DNA from: Komagataella phaffii GS115 | Lineage: Eukaryota; Ascomycota; Pichiomycetes; Pichiales; Pichiaceae | NCBI RefSeq assembly: GCF_000027005.1 | Contig: NC_012963.1 | Coordinates: forward strand, 620,001-684,000 | DNA length: 64,000 nt | Reading direction: 5' to 3' | In this document: positions 11,601-20,981 of the stretch, one piece after another | Position numbering within the stretch: the first letter of the stretch is position 1 | How the letters are laid out: each line of letters starts with the position of its first letter | The notes under the pieces: generated by a model | Seen by the model: only the letters and a program-made list of their open reading frames with translations | What the model was told of the DNA's origin: nothing | Databases searched by the model: none | Position numbers and translations under genes: made by a program

Positions 11601-12351
11601 CTGACAAATAAACCTGCTTCAAAGAGCCTTGTTCTAATATTACATCAATGTAGCGATACATCTTAGCTCGCCCCTTGGGGCCTGAAAGTCCTAATTGCTT
11701 TGCAATATCGGAAACTCCCCGGATTTGGTTAGGAGCCTGCTTCACCAATGAAACAATATTGGACATCGTATTCAGCTTCTTTTCTTTCAAGTATATTGTG
11801 TCATGAGCCCTTAACTTGTTCTTATCATAGAATTTTGAATGAAATATGAAATTGGTCATAGTTTTCCCTTCTCTCAAGGATATCCTTTCTATCAGATTGT
11901 AGTCCTTCAAAAATTTGAACCTAGAAGTAAAGCTCTTGAGGTCCTGGCCTGTTTTTTTGGCCAGATCTGTTGATCTGATTCCGTGTTCTCTACTTTGTGC
12001 AATCGCATGTAATAGCTCAAATAACAATGGAGTCACAGGGTTTTCAAACTTGGGCATTCCTGTCAGGAACAACCACTCCCTATTTTCGCTTGCTTTGACA
12101 ATCAATCCTTCCGTGTTCTTGACATCTTTATAAGAGGTTTTGATTAGCAATAACTCATTTTTTTTAAGATAGACTTCGAAATCGTGGTCCTCTATCAGCC
12201 ATGACCAGCAAATTGACTTGAAGAACTCGTCCAATTCTGGTTGTTTCTGGACTACAATGGTCCATAATTCCTCTAGTGAGGCGCCATTAGAGCCAATGAG
12301 ACAGAGCTCATTTATGGTATATTCTACTATCTCCTTTGGCGTAGAAACCAT
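8674..12351 (-). CDS. TFC3: TFIIIC largest subunit, B-box-binding tau138
   Basis: Subunit of the RNA polymerase III factor TFIIIC that recognises the B box of tRNA genes. The 1225-residue length is close to yeast Tfc3 (1160). The N-terminus (SLEELWTIV, then a region ending FEVYLKKNELLLI) matches the start of the yeast protein in style. Several winged-helix-like segments follow (LAKKTGQDLKSF, DIAKQLGLSGPKG). An acidic linker lies near residues 280-310, an AT-hook-like KKGRPKKG near residue 510, and a basic patch around 760-800 that could be a nuclear signal. The start is the ATG complementary to 12349-12351. The family match is by general pattern and size rather than one diagnostic motif. This window also holds two tRNA genes whose B boxes are the kind of target this protein binds. 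Confidence 0.8.
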   Translation of the reverse strand: MVSTPKEIVEYTINELCLIGSNGASLEELWTIVVQKQPELDEFFKSICWSWLIEDHDFEVYLKKNELLLIKTSYKDVKNTEGLIVKASENREWLFLTGMPKFENPVTPLLFELLHAIAQSREHGIRSTDLAKKTGQDLKSFTSRFKFLKDYNLIERISLREGKTMTNFIFHSKFYDKNKLRAHDTIYLKEKKLNTMSNIVSLVKQAPNQIRGVSDIAKQLGLSGPKGRAKMYRYIDVILEQGSLKQVYLSGFGSQLLKAVEYVKDLEISNVPESDIEDVPDNDEGEEPDDEGEPGAIEEEPITGSSNQLSEAKIEELMPNFTPGFSIFNCMGAAIHNSGMNGLSSMQLDKMAVGEDAGRIMGRLSAYIVKTENQLRKGFKNGDLECVRVIDFSGKMKFNKFYTASNLMKMKNLDPIPYGDEFSSLPEYLLKDKTLTQVSCAHFKDPSSALDIVTCKDGVRRLHWQGYPGTFLLGNKLPKEKRDYSLVTDNTATPVIEVPSLTKKGRPKKGVLKVTKTSPLSQSETAEPETEPEPESEQFTEQTTRTSNFNINFDLLNKNTPFSEKILGLFDNPLTLAYRRRQGILDLLRKSDGAALLDVSFVHQLDKRISNTTASSDRRTIIRDFEFLTKEGEAILESFEMECNNGRRKRKLLMLDLKNKPTPQAIEKAKLQAERVSYSMPSGDLSVTEKDITFHFPFIRNRASKIKPEPVTSSESNALRSHESDNSTRVKILNEPPLRVSRSKKRAEPENGNQIEKFVRKTKRRKKLSETENKSKHELQARRTRRLINLDKNIGLVLLRAVIISKSLSQNGLFPLWDKIAKLFDDKASTQVLKRSWDRLRKLVGSKTIQRMTNIWKKILISAIKDRRVTRDTVLNHDLRRFVELWRESDGVSFGHITSLYEDIEENYNEFEFVKDPETEDPLFFFKSSISFVERENFVKGLSFGVPIDVNGDKIESKQVEDESSSIEKLKSTLKAIFATPKEDFSSTIANNITSKYSESMIHEALTSLEKDRQIVFLGTDAPVKFALSEKVISSMTSKLPYSFFQDSVEFVNVLSNLFKNQQGMLLSPITPDYTIPVILSFMIKKNIHVIRVDNSIDNLFTGYTSRTIDRKKLESDFIITPGSRSLEAMKPRHVPVPVDVPCSMLWIGVNGNINTKIWTNLVCSIVSNVEKRPGVVLDIIHEPLRPCITKRELKLILDWLVAKGIFREGLDNGYWATERWNIGI

Positions 12352-12518
12352 TATTTTAAACCAGGTCTTCGTGTAGAAGAAAACATGCTGCTCGCAAGAA
12401 TCGAACTAATAACGCATTTTGATTGGTGCACGTTCACAATACATCTCTTCTAAGTCTATATATGGAACCCTAAATATACAAGCTGAAATAAACAGCAGCC
12501 TTTTTCATATCGCAGTCA

Positions 12519-13376
12519 CTAATCGGCAAGATAGTTTTTCCTGTTGGCTGTTCGGACGAAACGACGTAATTGCCATTCAGTATCCGCATCTTTGTTGTCT
12601 AACGTACCGAGTCTCAACTCGAACAGTCGCATTTCAAAACGTGGACCAACTTCGCTGAGCTCAACTCCATCTCTAGTCCTCACGTAAACATGTTGTCTGA
12701 CGCTGATGAAATCGTCCTTATTTATGAATGAGATCACACGAGGGCTATCTTTCTTGACCCCTGGTGGGAATAAATGCTTTAGGACAGTTTCAACACGTTT
12801 ACCTAGCTTGCTAGAAAAGTTTTCAAAGATTAAATGTGGATATGCCTCACTTTGGTTACTAGTGTCGTTGATGTCATGCCTCAATACAACGTTGTGGAGG
12901 GTAAAAATAGCTGTAGGTCCATGAGGTAAATGGGAGATAGTCAGTGTTGTTGGGACACCTCTGTGCTCATGAAGCACAACAAGATCGTTAACTGCAGATC
13001 CTTTGCAGCTTTCCACCAGATTAGGCATCACGTAGTTACCTCTATTTATCCGAACAGAAGTGGGGAACAAAAGCCGTATTTCCTTGCTAAATTGCTGTAA
13101 CTTACTACTTGGATCCCTTGAAGTGGTAACGACAACTTTAGGATCAATGACTCCGCTGAGTGCACTGTATTCGTCATCGACCTCATCTTGGATTGATTCA
13201 TCATAAGCAAAATCTTTGTGAAGTTGTGTGTCATCGGCAACCTCCTTTGCAAGGGGTTTACCAGTTGCTAGAGCCTGTTTCAGTTGTTCTCTCCTTTGAG
13301 TTTTCTGAGCCTCCTGAAGCTCTAAAGCCTTTCGGAATAAATACTCCCTTCTTTCTCTAGCTTGTCTTCTCAACAT
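12519..13376 (-). CDS. IMP4: U3 snoRNP protein Imp4 (Brix domain)
   Basis: Component of the small-subunit processome that helps U3 snoRNA base-pair with pre-18S rRNA in the nucleolus. The N-terminus [13 protein letters not shown] is the signature of Imp4. The Brix domain spans about residues 75-265, with [30 protein letters not shown] and HLPHGPTA. The C-terminus ends [16 protein letters not shown]. The 285-residue length matches the yeast protein (290). The gene lies between TFC3 and MSK1, all on the minus strand with gaps of about 130-170 bp. Identification is secure. Confidence 0.97.
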   Translation of the reverse strand: MLRRQARERREYLFRKALELQEAQKTQRREQLKQALATGKPLAKEVADDTQLHKDFAYDESIQDEVDDEYSALSGVIDPKVVVTTSRDPSSKLQQFSKEIRLLFPTSVRINRGNYVMPNLVESCKGSAVNDLVVLHEHRGVPTTLTISHLPHGPTAIFTLHNVVLRHDINDTSNQSEAYPHLIFENFSSKLGKRVETVLKHLFPPGVKKDSPRVISFINKDDFISVRQHVYVRTRDGVELSEVGPRFEMRLFELRLGTLDNKDADTEWQLRRFVRTANRKNYLAD

Positions 13377-13503
13377 CCTGTGGGTATAGATTATTACAGG
13401 GGAAGAAAATATTTTTTAGCGATGAGGTAATGGCGAAAAGTGTGCGAGCATGCGAAAAAACCAAAATCACCTTTTGGCTCGCTGGACGCAGTTGAGGCTA
13501 ATT

Positions 13504-15126
13504 CTAATGCTTCAAGACATCATTCAATTTTCCAAATGTCAAAACGTTCTCTACTCTGGCACTGTCAGTCAGTAGCATTGTCAATCGGTCTATACCTATT
13601 CCCCATCCTCCTGTTGGTGGCATACCCCACTCCATCATGGTGACGTACTTGTAGTCAGGAACTAATGCCTCTTCATCTTGATGCTTCTCCTTGGAACGAG
13701 TTTGAAGTTTGAACTTTTCATTCTGGGAGAAAGGATCATTTTCCTCTTCGTAAGCATTGACATACTCATTTCCATTAATGAAAAGTTCAAATCGTCTGGA
13801 AATATCGTATTGACGATCACCATATTTAATACTGGTGGATTTGGCTAGAGGTGAAAGAATTGCTGGCTGGTGGTAAATAAACGTTGGTTTGGCACATTGA
13901 GGTTCCAAATATTCAGACGATAGAGTATCTAAAAATTGAGCTGGTGACTTCACTTTTGGAAACTCCAAATTTATACTTTTGAAATAGTTTTCAAGTTCTG
14001 CAACCCCCAGATTCTCGGGTAGTTTCTTTCCAGTCGCTTCTTCGATGGCAGGAATGAACTCTAACGTTTCGAACTCTTCATGCTGAAGAGCTTTTGCTTG
14101 AATATGAGTGAGCTTCAATGATTCAGCATTCAGCAATTCAGTGGATATTGAACGGAAAAGGTCTGTAGTCAAGTTCATTAACTCCTCTAATGAAGTAAAA
14201 GTTTGATAAAATTCACAAGTCGAAAACTCAGGATTATGTGTACTGTCAATCCCTTCGTTTCTAAACACTTTTCCAATCTCAAATACTTTATCAAACCCAG
14301 ATATAATCAGTTTTTTTAGCCACAGCTCCGGTGCAACTCTTAATTGAAGAGGTTCCGGTTGCAACATATCATTCTTAATATGTTCACTGCTGGTTACAAA
14401 AGGAGTAGCATTAGCTCCAGTACCAGAATTGGCTATAATTGGGGTGGAAACCTCCACGAATTGTCTGTCTTCTAAAAACTTTCTAATGGTTGATATAATT
14501 TTGGATCTTGCCAGGATTATCTCCTGTGATTTTCTATTTACAAGGTAGTCTACCACTCTGAGACTATTAATCTTAGCTGTATCGGTAAGTTTTGGGGGTA
14601 ACGGGTGTAGTGCTGGAGCTGCTAGTTTGACTCTCTGGTTTGCCTTTAACGACAGTTCACCTACATCTGTCTTTCCTGGGAATCCAATTACCGAGACATG
14701 ATCTCCAATTCTGAATTCACTGTGAATGTTGGAAAACTCCTCCTTATTCAAATTCAGCATCTTATGATGAATTACCAACTGTAACTTGGTGAAATCTTGG
14801 ATAATATCCATAAAGATCATTCCTTTACCAGCTCTTCGGATGCTGGAAATCTTTCCACAAACTGAGAACAAAGTGTCAATTTTCTTGCTAGAATTTGGAA
14901 ACTGATAATATTCAAACTTTTTCCGAAATTCGGGTATTCTAAGCGTCTGGACCCCGTTTCCGTATCGTAGATCGTTCACCAATGGATAGTAAAACTCATG
15001 ATTCTCCTGTACCCTTGCTTTCCTATTTGCAAATTCAGTTTCTGTTGTAATTGAAATGTAAGATCTGATTCTTATGGAAGGAGTTACAACCAGGGATGTC
15101 CGCCTATAAACCAAATTTGCAAACAT
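13504..15126 (-). CDS. MSK1: Mitochondrial lysyl-tRNA synthetase
   Basis: Class II aminoacyl-tRNA synthetase charging mitochondrial tRNA-Lys. The N-terminus (MFANLVYRRTSLVVTPSIR) is basic and acid-free, a clear mitochondrial presequence. An OB-fold anticodon-binding domain spans about residues 85-190. Class II motif 1 is around FVEVSTPII, motif 2 around GKVFRNEGIDSTHNPEFSTCEF (Lys-type), and motif 3 is GGWGIGIDRLTMLL near the C-terminus. The length of 540 residues is close to yeast Msk1 (576). It is divergent from SEC23, with 164 bp between start codons. The leader separates it from the cytosolic enzyme KRS1. Confidence 0.93.
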   Translation of the reverse strand: MFANLVYRRTSLVVTPSIRIRSYISITTETEFANRKARVQENHEFYYPLVNDLRYGNGVQTLRIPEFRKKFEYYQFPNSSKKIDTLFSVCGKISSIRRAGKGMIFMDIIQDFTKLQLVIHHKMLNLNKEEFSNIHSEFRIGDHVSVIGFPGKTDVGELSLKANQRVKLAAPALHPLPPKLTDTAKINSLRVVDYLVNRKSQEIILARSKIISTIRKFLEDRQFVEVSTPIIANSGTGANATPFVTSSEHIKNDMLQPEPLQLRVAPELWLKKLIISGFDKVFEIGKVFRNEGIDSTHNPEFSTCEFYQTFTSLEELMNLTTDLFRSISTELLNAESLKLTHIQAKALQHEEFETLEFIPAIEEATGKKLPENLGVAELENYFKSINLEFPKVKSPAQFLDTLSSEYLEPQCAKPTFIYHQPAILSPLAKSTSIKYGDRQYDISRRFELFINGNEYVNAYEEENDPFSQNEKFKLQTRSKEKHQDEEALVPDYKYVTMMEWGMPPTGGWGIGIDRLTMLLTDSARVENVLTFGKLNDVLKH

Positions 15127-15290
15127 CTCTAGTTAATCCCAGTATTGTTCTTTCCTTCCCTCCAAATATTGAAGTTTTTTTGGTGTTATTGTTAGTCACA
15201 TGATACAAAATTCTCCAGTACTTTGATCTACAATCCATCAGACGCCATACAATCATAACCGAAATTCTCCCAAGTGGATCAGAATCTACG

Positions 15291-17595
15291 ATGGTAAGAA
15301 ATCAAAGAAGCTCAAGAGTTTGCCTGTTCAAGATAAGAGCAACCGTTTACTAACTTTTCTTAGGACCAAGACGCGTTTGAGACCATTGAGGACATTGATG
15401 GAGTACGTTTCACTTGGAATGCGTTTCCTAGAACAAAGATAGAGGCGGCAAGATGTTGCGTTCCAATAGCTTGTATTTATACTCCCTTGAAGCAGAGAGA
15501 AAATTTGGCAATCATTCAGGAAGACCCTATGATTTGTCGTGCTTGTAAGGCAATTTTCAACCCTTTCGTAACTGTCCAAGCCCAACATTGGATTTGTTCT
15601 TTTTGTGCCACGCTAAATGTTCTTTTGCCACATTACCAAAATCAAATACCATATCAAGCATCTGGCGATTGCACAACAATTGAGTATGTTTTATCCAAAA
15701 GAGTTTCGTCTCCTCCTGCGTATGTTTATCTCGTCGATACATCGCTAGAAGCTCAAGAATTAGAGTCATTAAAGGAGAGCATTTTGAATTCATTTCAACT
15801 TCTTCCAAAATACGCTTTGGTTTCGTTGATAACTTTTGGTCGCAATGTCAATGTGCATGAGCTTGAGGATGGGTTGGCCCATAATTACTATACATTTAAC
15901 GGCTCCAAAACATACGACCTGACTTCCATTCAAAGATCTCTAGGTCTACTTTCACGAGACCTGAGAAGAAAGGATGCTAGTGAGTCTGTGGGAGGAAGAT
16001 TTTTGAAGCCGCTGGGAGTCTGCGAATTTTCATTATCAGAGGTGGTCCAAAGTTTGAAACCAGATGTTTGGCCAAAAGGAAAATTTCAACGGAGTCTAAG
16101 AGCTACAGGAGCTGCTCTCGATGTAGCTTTACACTTTATGGATACTTGCCTAGGTAAAACAGGAGCACATTTAATGTTGTTTGCAGGAGGCCCTTGTACG
16201 TTGGGACCTGGAATTGTCGTTGGCTCAGAATTAAAAGAACCTATAAGATCACATTATGAAATCCAAAATGGGTCTGCTAAACACTATAAGAAATCTCTTA
16301 AGCACTATGCTGCATTAGCCAAAAGAGCTACATCGCAATGTCATTCAGTCGATGTGTTCGCAGCTTCATACGACCAAATTGGATTATCAGAAATGGAACT
16401 GCTTGTAGATCAAACGGGAGGGGCATTAGTATTAACCGATGCCTTTTCTACAGCTATATTTAAGCAATCTTTTCAAAGATTTTTGCAGCTACCAATGGGA
16501 ATAAATGGTACATTGGAGGTGAAAACTAGCTTCGATTTAAAAATCAATGGGCTTGTTGGCCATGCCATTTCGTTGGAAAGAAAGGCCAAGAATGTCAGTG
16601 ATACGGAAATTGGAAGGGGTAAAACTGATGCTTGGAAGCTATGCAATTTGTTACCTCAGTCATCTTTTGGAATTTACTTTGAAATGCCAGCAACAAACTC
16701 TTCTCAAACAACTACAAAACCTAGATCGTTGATACAGTTTATTACATATTACCAGGAAATCGGCGGAACATTGCGGTTAAAGGTGACAACACTGGCCAAG
16801 CCAATACTACAACAGTCTCAGGAATCTCTAATTGCAGAGTATTTTGACCAAGAAGCAGCCGTTGTCTTGATATCTAGGCAAATGATCGATAAGATGGTGA
16901 AGGACAACAGCACTGAAGTTATCAGAGAGTTAGATAAGATCTTGGTGGAGTTGTGCAAAAAATTTGGCAGCTATCAAAAGAATGATCTTCAATCGTTCCG
17001 TTTGGGTGCTAAATTCTCTTTATTCCCCCAGTTTTTGTACCATTTGAGAAGATCTCAGTTCATGCAAGTGTTTAATAATTCACCCGACGAAACAACATTT
17101 TACCGTCATTCCATTCTCACAGAAGACACATTCAACTCTTTGATTATGATTCAGCCAACGTTGACAGCATATGAGATCAATCAAGAGCCTCAGCCAATCT
17201 TTCTAGATTCAATGTCAATCACCGCTGATAGAATACTTCTTTTAGACACATTTTTCCAGATCGTCATTTACCATGGCGAGACTATTGTCCAATGGAGGGA
17301 AGCTAAATACCAAGAACAGGAGGAGTTTGCTTACTTGAAAGATTTCTTCCAATTGCCAAGAGAGGATGCAGCAGATTTGTTGATAGACAGGTTTCCTTTG
17401 CCCAGGTTTATCGACTGTGACGCAGGCGGATCTCAAGCTCGTTTCTTGCTGTCAAAAGTCAACCCTACCACAAGTTACAAAGACAACCAGATGGCATCCG
17501 CCAGTCAAAGTGGAGGGGCTATCGTCGGTTCTGATGATGTCAGTCTTCAATCCTTCATGGAACATGTTCAAATGGTTGTCGTAAAGAGTGTTTAG
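15291..17595 (+). CDS. SEC23: COPII coat subunit Sec23 (two exons)
   Basis: GTPase-activating protein for Sar1 and inner-coat component of COPII vesicles leaving the ER. The gene is join(15291..15293,15364..17595). Exon 1 is only the ATG; the intron uses GTAAGA and a TACTAAC branch site. The joined start reads [20 protein letters not shown], which matches Sec23 N-termini (EDINGVRFTWN in yeast). The protein has about 743 residues; yeast Sec23 has 768. A zinc finger (CRAC...CSFC), the trunk domain ([24 protein letters not shown]), [24 protein letters not shown] and a gelsolin-like end with [10 protein letters not shown] and [11 protein letters not shown] are all present. Annotating only the ORF from 15487 would lose about 42 residues. 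Identification is firm; the shorter paralogue Nel1 is excluded by the intact conserved blocks. Confidence 0.96.
15294..15363 (+). other. Intron of SEC23 (70 nt)
   Basis: Donor GTAAGA directly follows the start codon. The branch site TACTAAC is at 15348-15354, and the acceptor TTCTTAG ends at 15363. Removing it joins ATG to GAC in the same frame as the long ORF, restoring the conserved Sec23 N-terminus. Confidence 0.95.
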
Positions 17596-17786
17596 GAATT
17601 CTGATGTGAGATTGCTACTTAATAGTCCTTGCAACTCTGGACATAATTAATAAAATTACTATAGAACGGTAGCCGTATAGGTCAGCCCGCCGGCAGAGTA
17701 TTTTATACCCCAACGGACGGAGTTGTCTCGTTCCCTCCATTCTGAACCTTTGCAGGGAAGACAAAAAACGCGCTTGTGGAAAATAT

Positions 17787-18731
17787 ATGACACGGATTGA
17801 AAATAGAGTATGTGATTCCTCACCTATGACAACTACATTTATTCCCCCCTCTGTCCCAGAAATTTCAACGTATCGTACAACTACGTATGTGAGTGAGATT
17901 CCTGAGTCTGTTCTAAAAAACCCTGAAAAGCCATGCTGTCTCGGAGTCGATGAGGCCGGAAGAGGTCCTGTGGTTGGCCCTATGGTATACGGGGTAAGCT
18001 ATTGTTTGGAAGAATATGAACCACGATTGAAAGACTTTGGGTTTGCCGATTCTAAAACACTTACTGAACAGAAAAGAAGTGAATTATTAGAGAGTTTATG
18101 CAACGGAGATCATGAGCTTAGAAAGAACGTAGGCTGGGCAACAACATCCATTTCTGCCTGCGATATTTCCAGTGCAATGCTAAAGCCACATAATATAGGC
18201 AATTACAACTTGAATGAGCAGGCTCATGATGTCACCATGGAACTGATAGATAAAGTCATCCAAAAAGGTGTCAATTTACGGCACGTCTACGTAGATACTG
18301 TCGGACCTCCAGCATCATACCAAAAGAAACTGCAACAAAGGTTTCCCGCACTGCTGATCACCGTATCTAAAAAAGCAGATGCCATCTATCCATGTGTTTC
18401 AAGTGCTTCAGTTTGCGCCAAGGTCACTAGAGACGTCTGTTTGAGAACCTCAAATGGGGAGGAGAACCTATTAGATTGTGGGTCTGGATATCCCTCGGAC
18501 CCAAATACTAAGAAATGGCTAGCCCAGTCTATACATCCATTGTTTGGCTGGAGTCGTGATGTCAGGTTTTCGTGGCAGACGGCCAAAGATTGTCTTGAGA
18601 GACACAACTCAATCAAAGTTGTGTTTGGCGAAGAGGAGCCTACCCCGGTTAATTTCGGTGATCTGGGGTTGAGCAAACAGAAGACCGACTTTAAGGATTT
18701 AGAAATCAGTACCAGTTGGTGGGGACATTAA
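17787..18731 (+). CDS. RNH201: Ribonuclease H2 catalytic subunit
   Basis: Catalytic subunit of RNase H2, which cuts RNA in RNA-DNA hybrids and removes single ribonucleotides from DNA in the nucleus. The active-site motif GVDEAGRGPVVGPMVYG carries the first Asp-Glu pair (D55, E56). YVDTVGPPASYQKKL supplies the next Asp and the tyrosine-containing region typical of RNase HII. NYNLNEQAHDVTM, SSASVCAKVTRD and GSGYPSDP are all conserved. The 314 residues match yeast Rnh201 (307). ATG 17787 is the first in frame. It lies about 190 bp after SEC23 and in the same direction. Confidence 0.96.
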   Translation: MTRIENRVCDSSPMTTTFIPPSVPEISTYRTTTYVSEIPESVLKNPEKPCCLGVDEAGRGPVVGPMVYGVSYCLEEYEPRLKDFGFADSKTLTEQKRSELLESLCNGDHELRKNVGWATTSISACDISSAMLKPHNIGNYNLNEQAHDVTMELIDKVIQKGVNLRHVYVDTVGPPASYQKKLQQRFPALLITVSKKADAIYPCVSSASVCAKVTRDVCLRTSNGEENLLDCGSGYPSDPNTKKWLAQSIHPLFGWSRDVRFSWQTAKDCLERHNSIKVVFGEEEPTPVNFGDLGLSKQKTDFKDLEISTSWWGH

Positions 18732-19009
18732 TTGGTGGAGGAGAGCCAATATTCTCAACTGTTCGTAGGACCATAACCCCCCACTCGCACCAGAAATACT
18801 CATTGGCGCTGACAACTAGTTTGAGCCGCTTCAATTGCGGCAAGTCCCCAGTTTTGTTTGGTACTCCCCTCTCGCCTCGCGTGTTTTTGTTCCTCCGAAT
18901 TGTGCATCACCCTGTCACATCCGTACACCATCGGAACACTCTGCTCCTCCTCCTTTCTCCTCTTAATTGAACGTATATCTAATTACCCTAATAACAAGTG
19001 TCTTCAACA

Positions 19010-20492
19010 ATGTCAGCGTTAACAGCATTGAGAGTGACCCGTCCCCTGTTGCGTTTTCCGTAAGTTCATTGCAGCTTCTTTCTTTGTCAAAAATGGCAAT
19101 TTTACTAACTAGACTTCCAGTGCAGCAAGAGTCTCGTTAAACTTGTTTGCTCGTGGGTATGCTTCCAAATCATGGCCCGAACATACTGTCATTGACATGC
19201 CTGCTTTGTCGCCAACTATGACGCAGGGTAATATTGTCAAATGGCACAAAGCTGTAGGTGACCAATTGGAACCTGGTGAATCCATTGCCGAGGTTGAGAC
19301 TGATAAAGCTTCGATGGATTTCGAATTCCAAGAGGATGGTTACTTGGCTAAAATCTTACTTGGAGACGGAACTCAAGAAATTCCTGTTGGAAAGCCAATT
19401 GCTGTTTATGTCGAAGACAAGGCTGATGTTGAAGCCTTCGAAAGTTTCACTATTGAAGACGCTGGTGCCCCAGCTGCTGCTGCTGCCCTAGCTAAGGAAG
19501 AACCAAAGGAAGAGCCAAAAGAGGCTGCCACACCAGCTCCTTCGAGTGAAGAATCTAAATCTGAGGCCAAACCTTCGTCTTCCAAACAACCTAGACCTGC
19601 TGGCAGCAGAATTATCGCTTCCCCTTTGGCTAAGACTATCGCCTTAGAAAAGGGTATCTCCCTCAAGGAAATTACTGGTACCGGACCCAATGGACGAATT
19701 GTAGCTAAGGATGTTGAATCCTACAAGCCCAAGTCTACTGCTGCTCCCGCTGCCCCTGTTTCCTCTCCAGCTCCCTCCACAGCCACTGCTGCTTACCAGG
19801 ATATTCCACTTACAAACATGAGAAAGGTTATTTCCAAGCGTTTGACAGAGTCTAAGCAATCCGCCCCTAACTACATCATTTCCTCTTCTATTTCAGTATC
19901 CAAACTGTTGAAATTGAGAGCATCCTTGAACGCTTCTTCTAATGACCGCTACAAAATTTCTGTTAATGATTTACTGATCAAGGCTATTGCTGTTGCCTGT
20001 AAGAGAGTTCCTGAGGCCAATGCCTATTATTTGGAGCAGGAAGGAGTTATCCGCCAGTTTGAGAACGTTGATGTTTCTGTTGCCGTTGCCACTCCAACGG
20101 GGTTAATTACGCCAATTGTTTTCAATGCTGATTCCAAGGGACTCGAGACTATTTCCAAGACTGTGAAGGATCTTGGTAAACGTGCAAAGGAGAACAAGTT
20201 GAAGCCTGAAGAATTTCAAGGAGGAACTATCACTATCTCCAACCTTGGAATGAACCCATCCGTTTCCTTCTTTACCTCAATCCTCAACCCACCACAGAGT
20301 GCTATTATTGCCATTGGTACGACTGAGAAGAAGGCTGTTCCTGACAAGGGAAGTCCTCATGGATTTGTGTTTGACGATGTTATCCAAATTACAGGAACCT
20401 TTGATCACCGTACCGTAGACGGAGCCAAGGGTGGTGAGTGGGTGCGCGCCCTGAAACAGATTGTTGAGAACCCCTTGGAGCTCCTTTTATAA
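19010..20492 (+). CDS. LAT1: Dihydrolipoamide acetyltransferase, E2 of pyruvate dehydrogenase (two exons)
   Basis: E2 core of the mitochondrial pyruvate dehydrogenase complex, transferring acetyl groups to CoA. The gene is join(19010..19059,19121..20492), about 473 residues (yeast Lat1 482). Exon 1 encodes a basic mitochondrial presequence (MSALTALRVTRPLLRFP). Domains in order are: one lipoyl domain with ETDKASMDFEF, lipoylated on that Lys; an Ala/Pro/Glu-rich linker; an E1/E3-binding domain (IIASPLAKTIALEKGI, GTGPNGRI); a second Ala/Pro-rich linker; and the catalytic domain ending in FDHRTVDGAKG, which holds the active-site His and Asp. The codons are strongly biased to common yeast ones, fitting high expression. 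The short exon 1 is not visible as a long ORF. Confidence 0.97.
19060..19120 (+). other. Intron of LAT1 (61 nt)
   Basis: Donor GTAAGT at 19060, branch site TACTAAC at 19103-19109, acceptor TTCCAG ending at 19120. Exon 1 is 50 nt, so the junction splits a codon (CC|T, Pro). The alternative acceptor at 19125 is out of frame, which fixes the site. Confidence 0.95.
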
Positions 20493-20981
20493 TAAGATGA
20501 TAGATATGTATAGACGCGTAATTTGAGAAAGAGCAAACGAAAGGGCAAAGAGGACGATGCTTTTGTCGTGAATATATGCTGTCTACGATAGTACGGGTTG
20601 AGGAGGCACCTAGTGGCTTGTCCACGTGTGGTTTCGTCCTTGACCAATTTTCAAATGGATTGAATGTGCGTGGCTTTACCAATCGCGAACGGATAACTTG
20701 CAAACTTACTTTACTGGTCTCGACCCTCCCTCCGTCTAGGTCACCCTTCTAGCCCCCAAATGTGTAACAAGATATTCGATTATTGCATACATTATCCAAA
20801 GTCCTTGCATCGCGACCCCCCACACCTTCAGAGGAAAGGGCAGCAAACTTTTCCTTATCGACATATCCAAAACTACCCCCTTTACCCATCCATTAAGACT
20901 CAAGAATACAGCTGCTCACTGCAAGAACTCCCTATAGAGTATTTTTGAGCCCACGAAGATACTTCGAATCTCCTTCATTTG
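20493..20981 (+). other. Intergenic region LAT1-KNS1 (489 bp)
   Basis: LAT1 3' region and KNS1 promoter. An E-box palindrome CACGTG lies at 20623-20628, a possible basic helix-loop-helix site. The part near KNS1 is C-rich on the plus strand. No RNA gene or convincing ORF was seen. Confidence 0.5.

Noticed and set aside
18815..18845. Hairpin GCCGC..GCGGC between RNH201 and LAT1 as an RNA element
   Set aside because: A single short stem with no flanking conserved motif; a chance inverted repeat is as likely.
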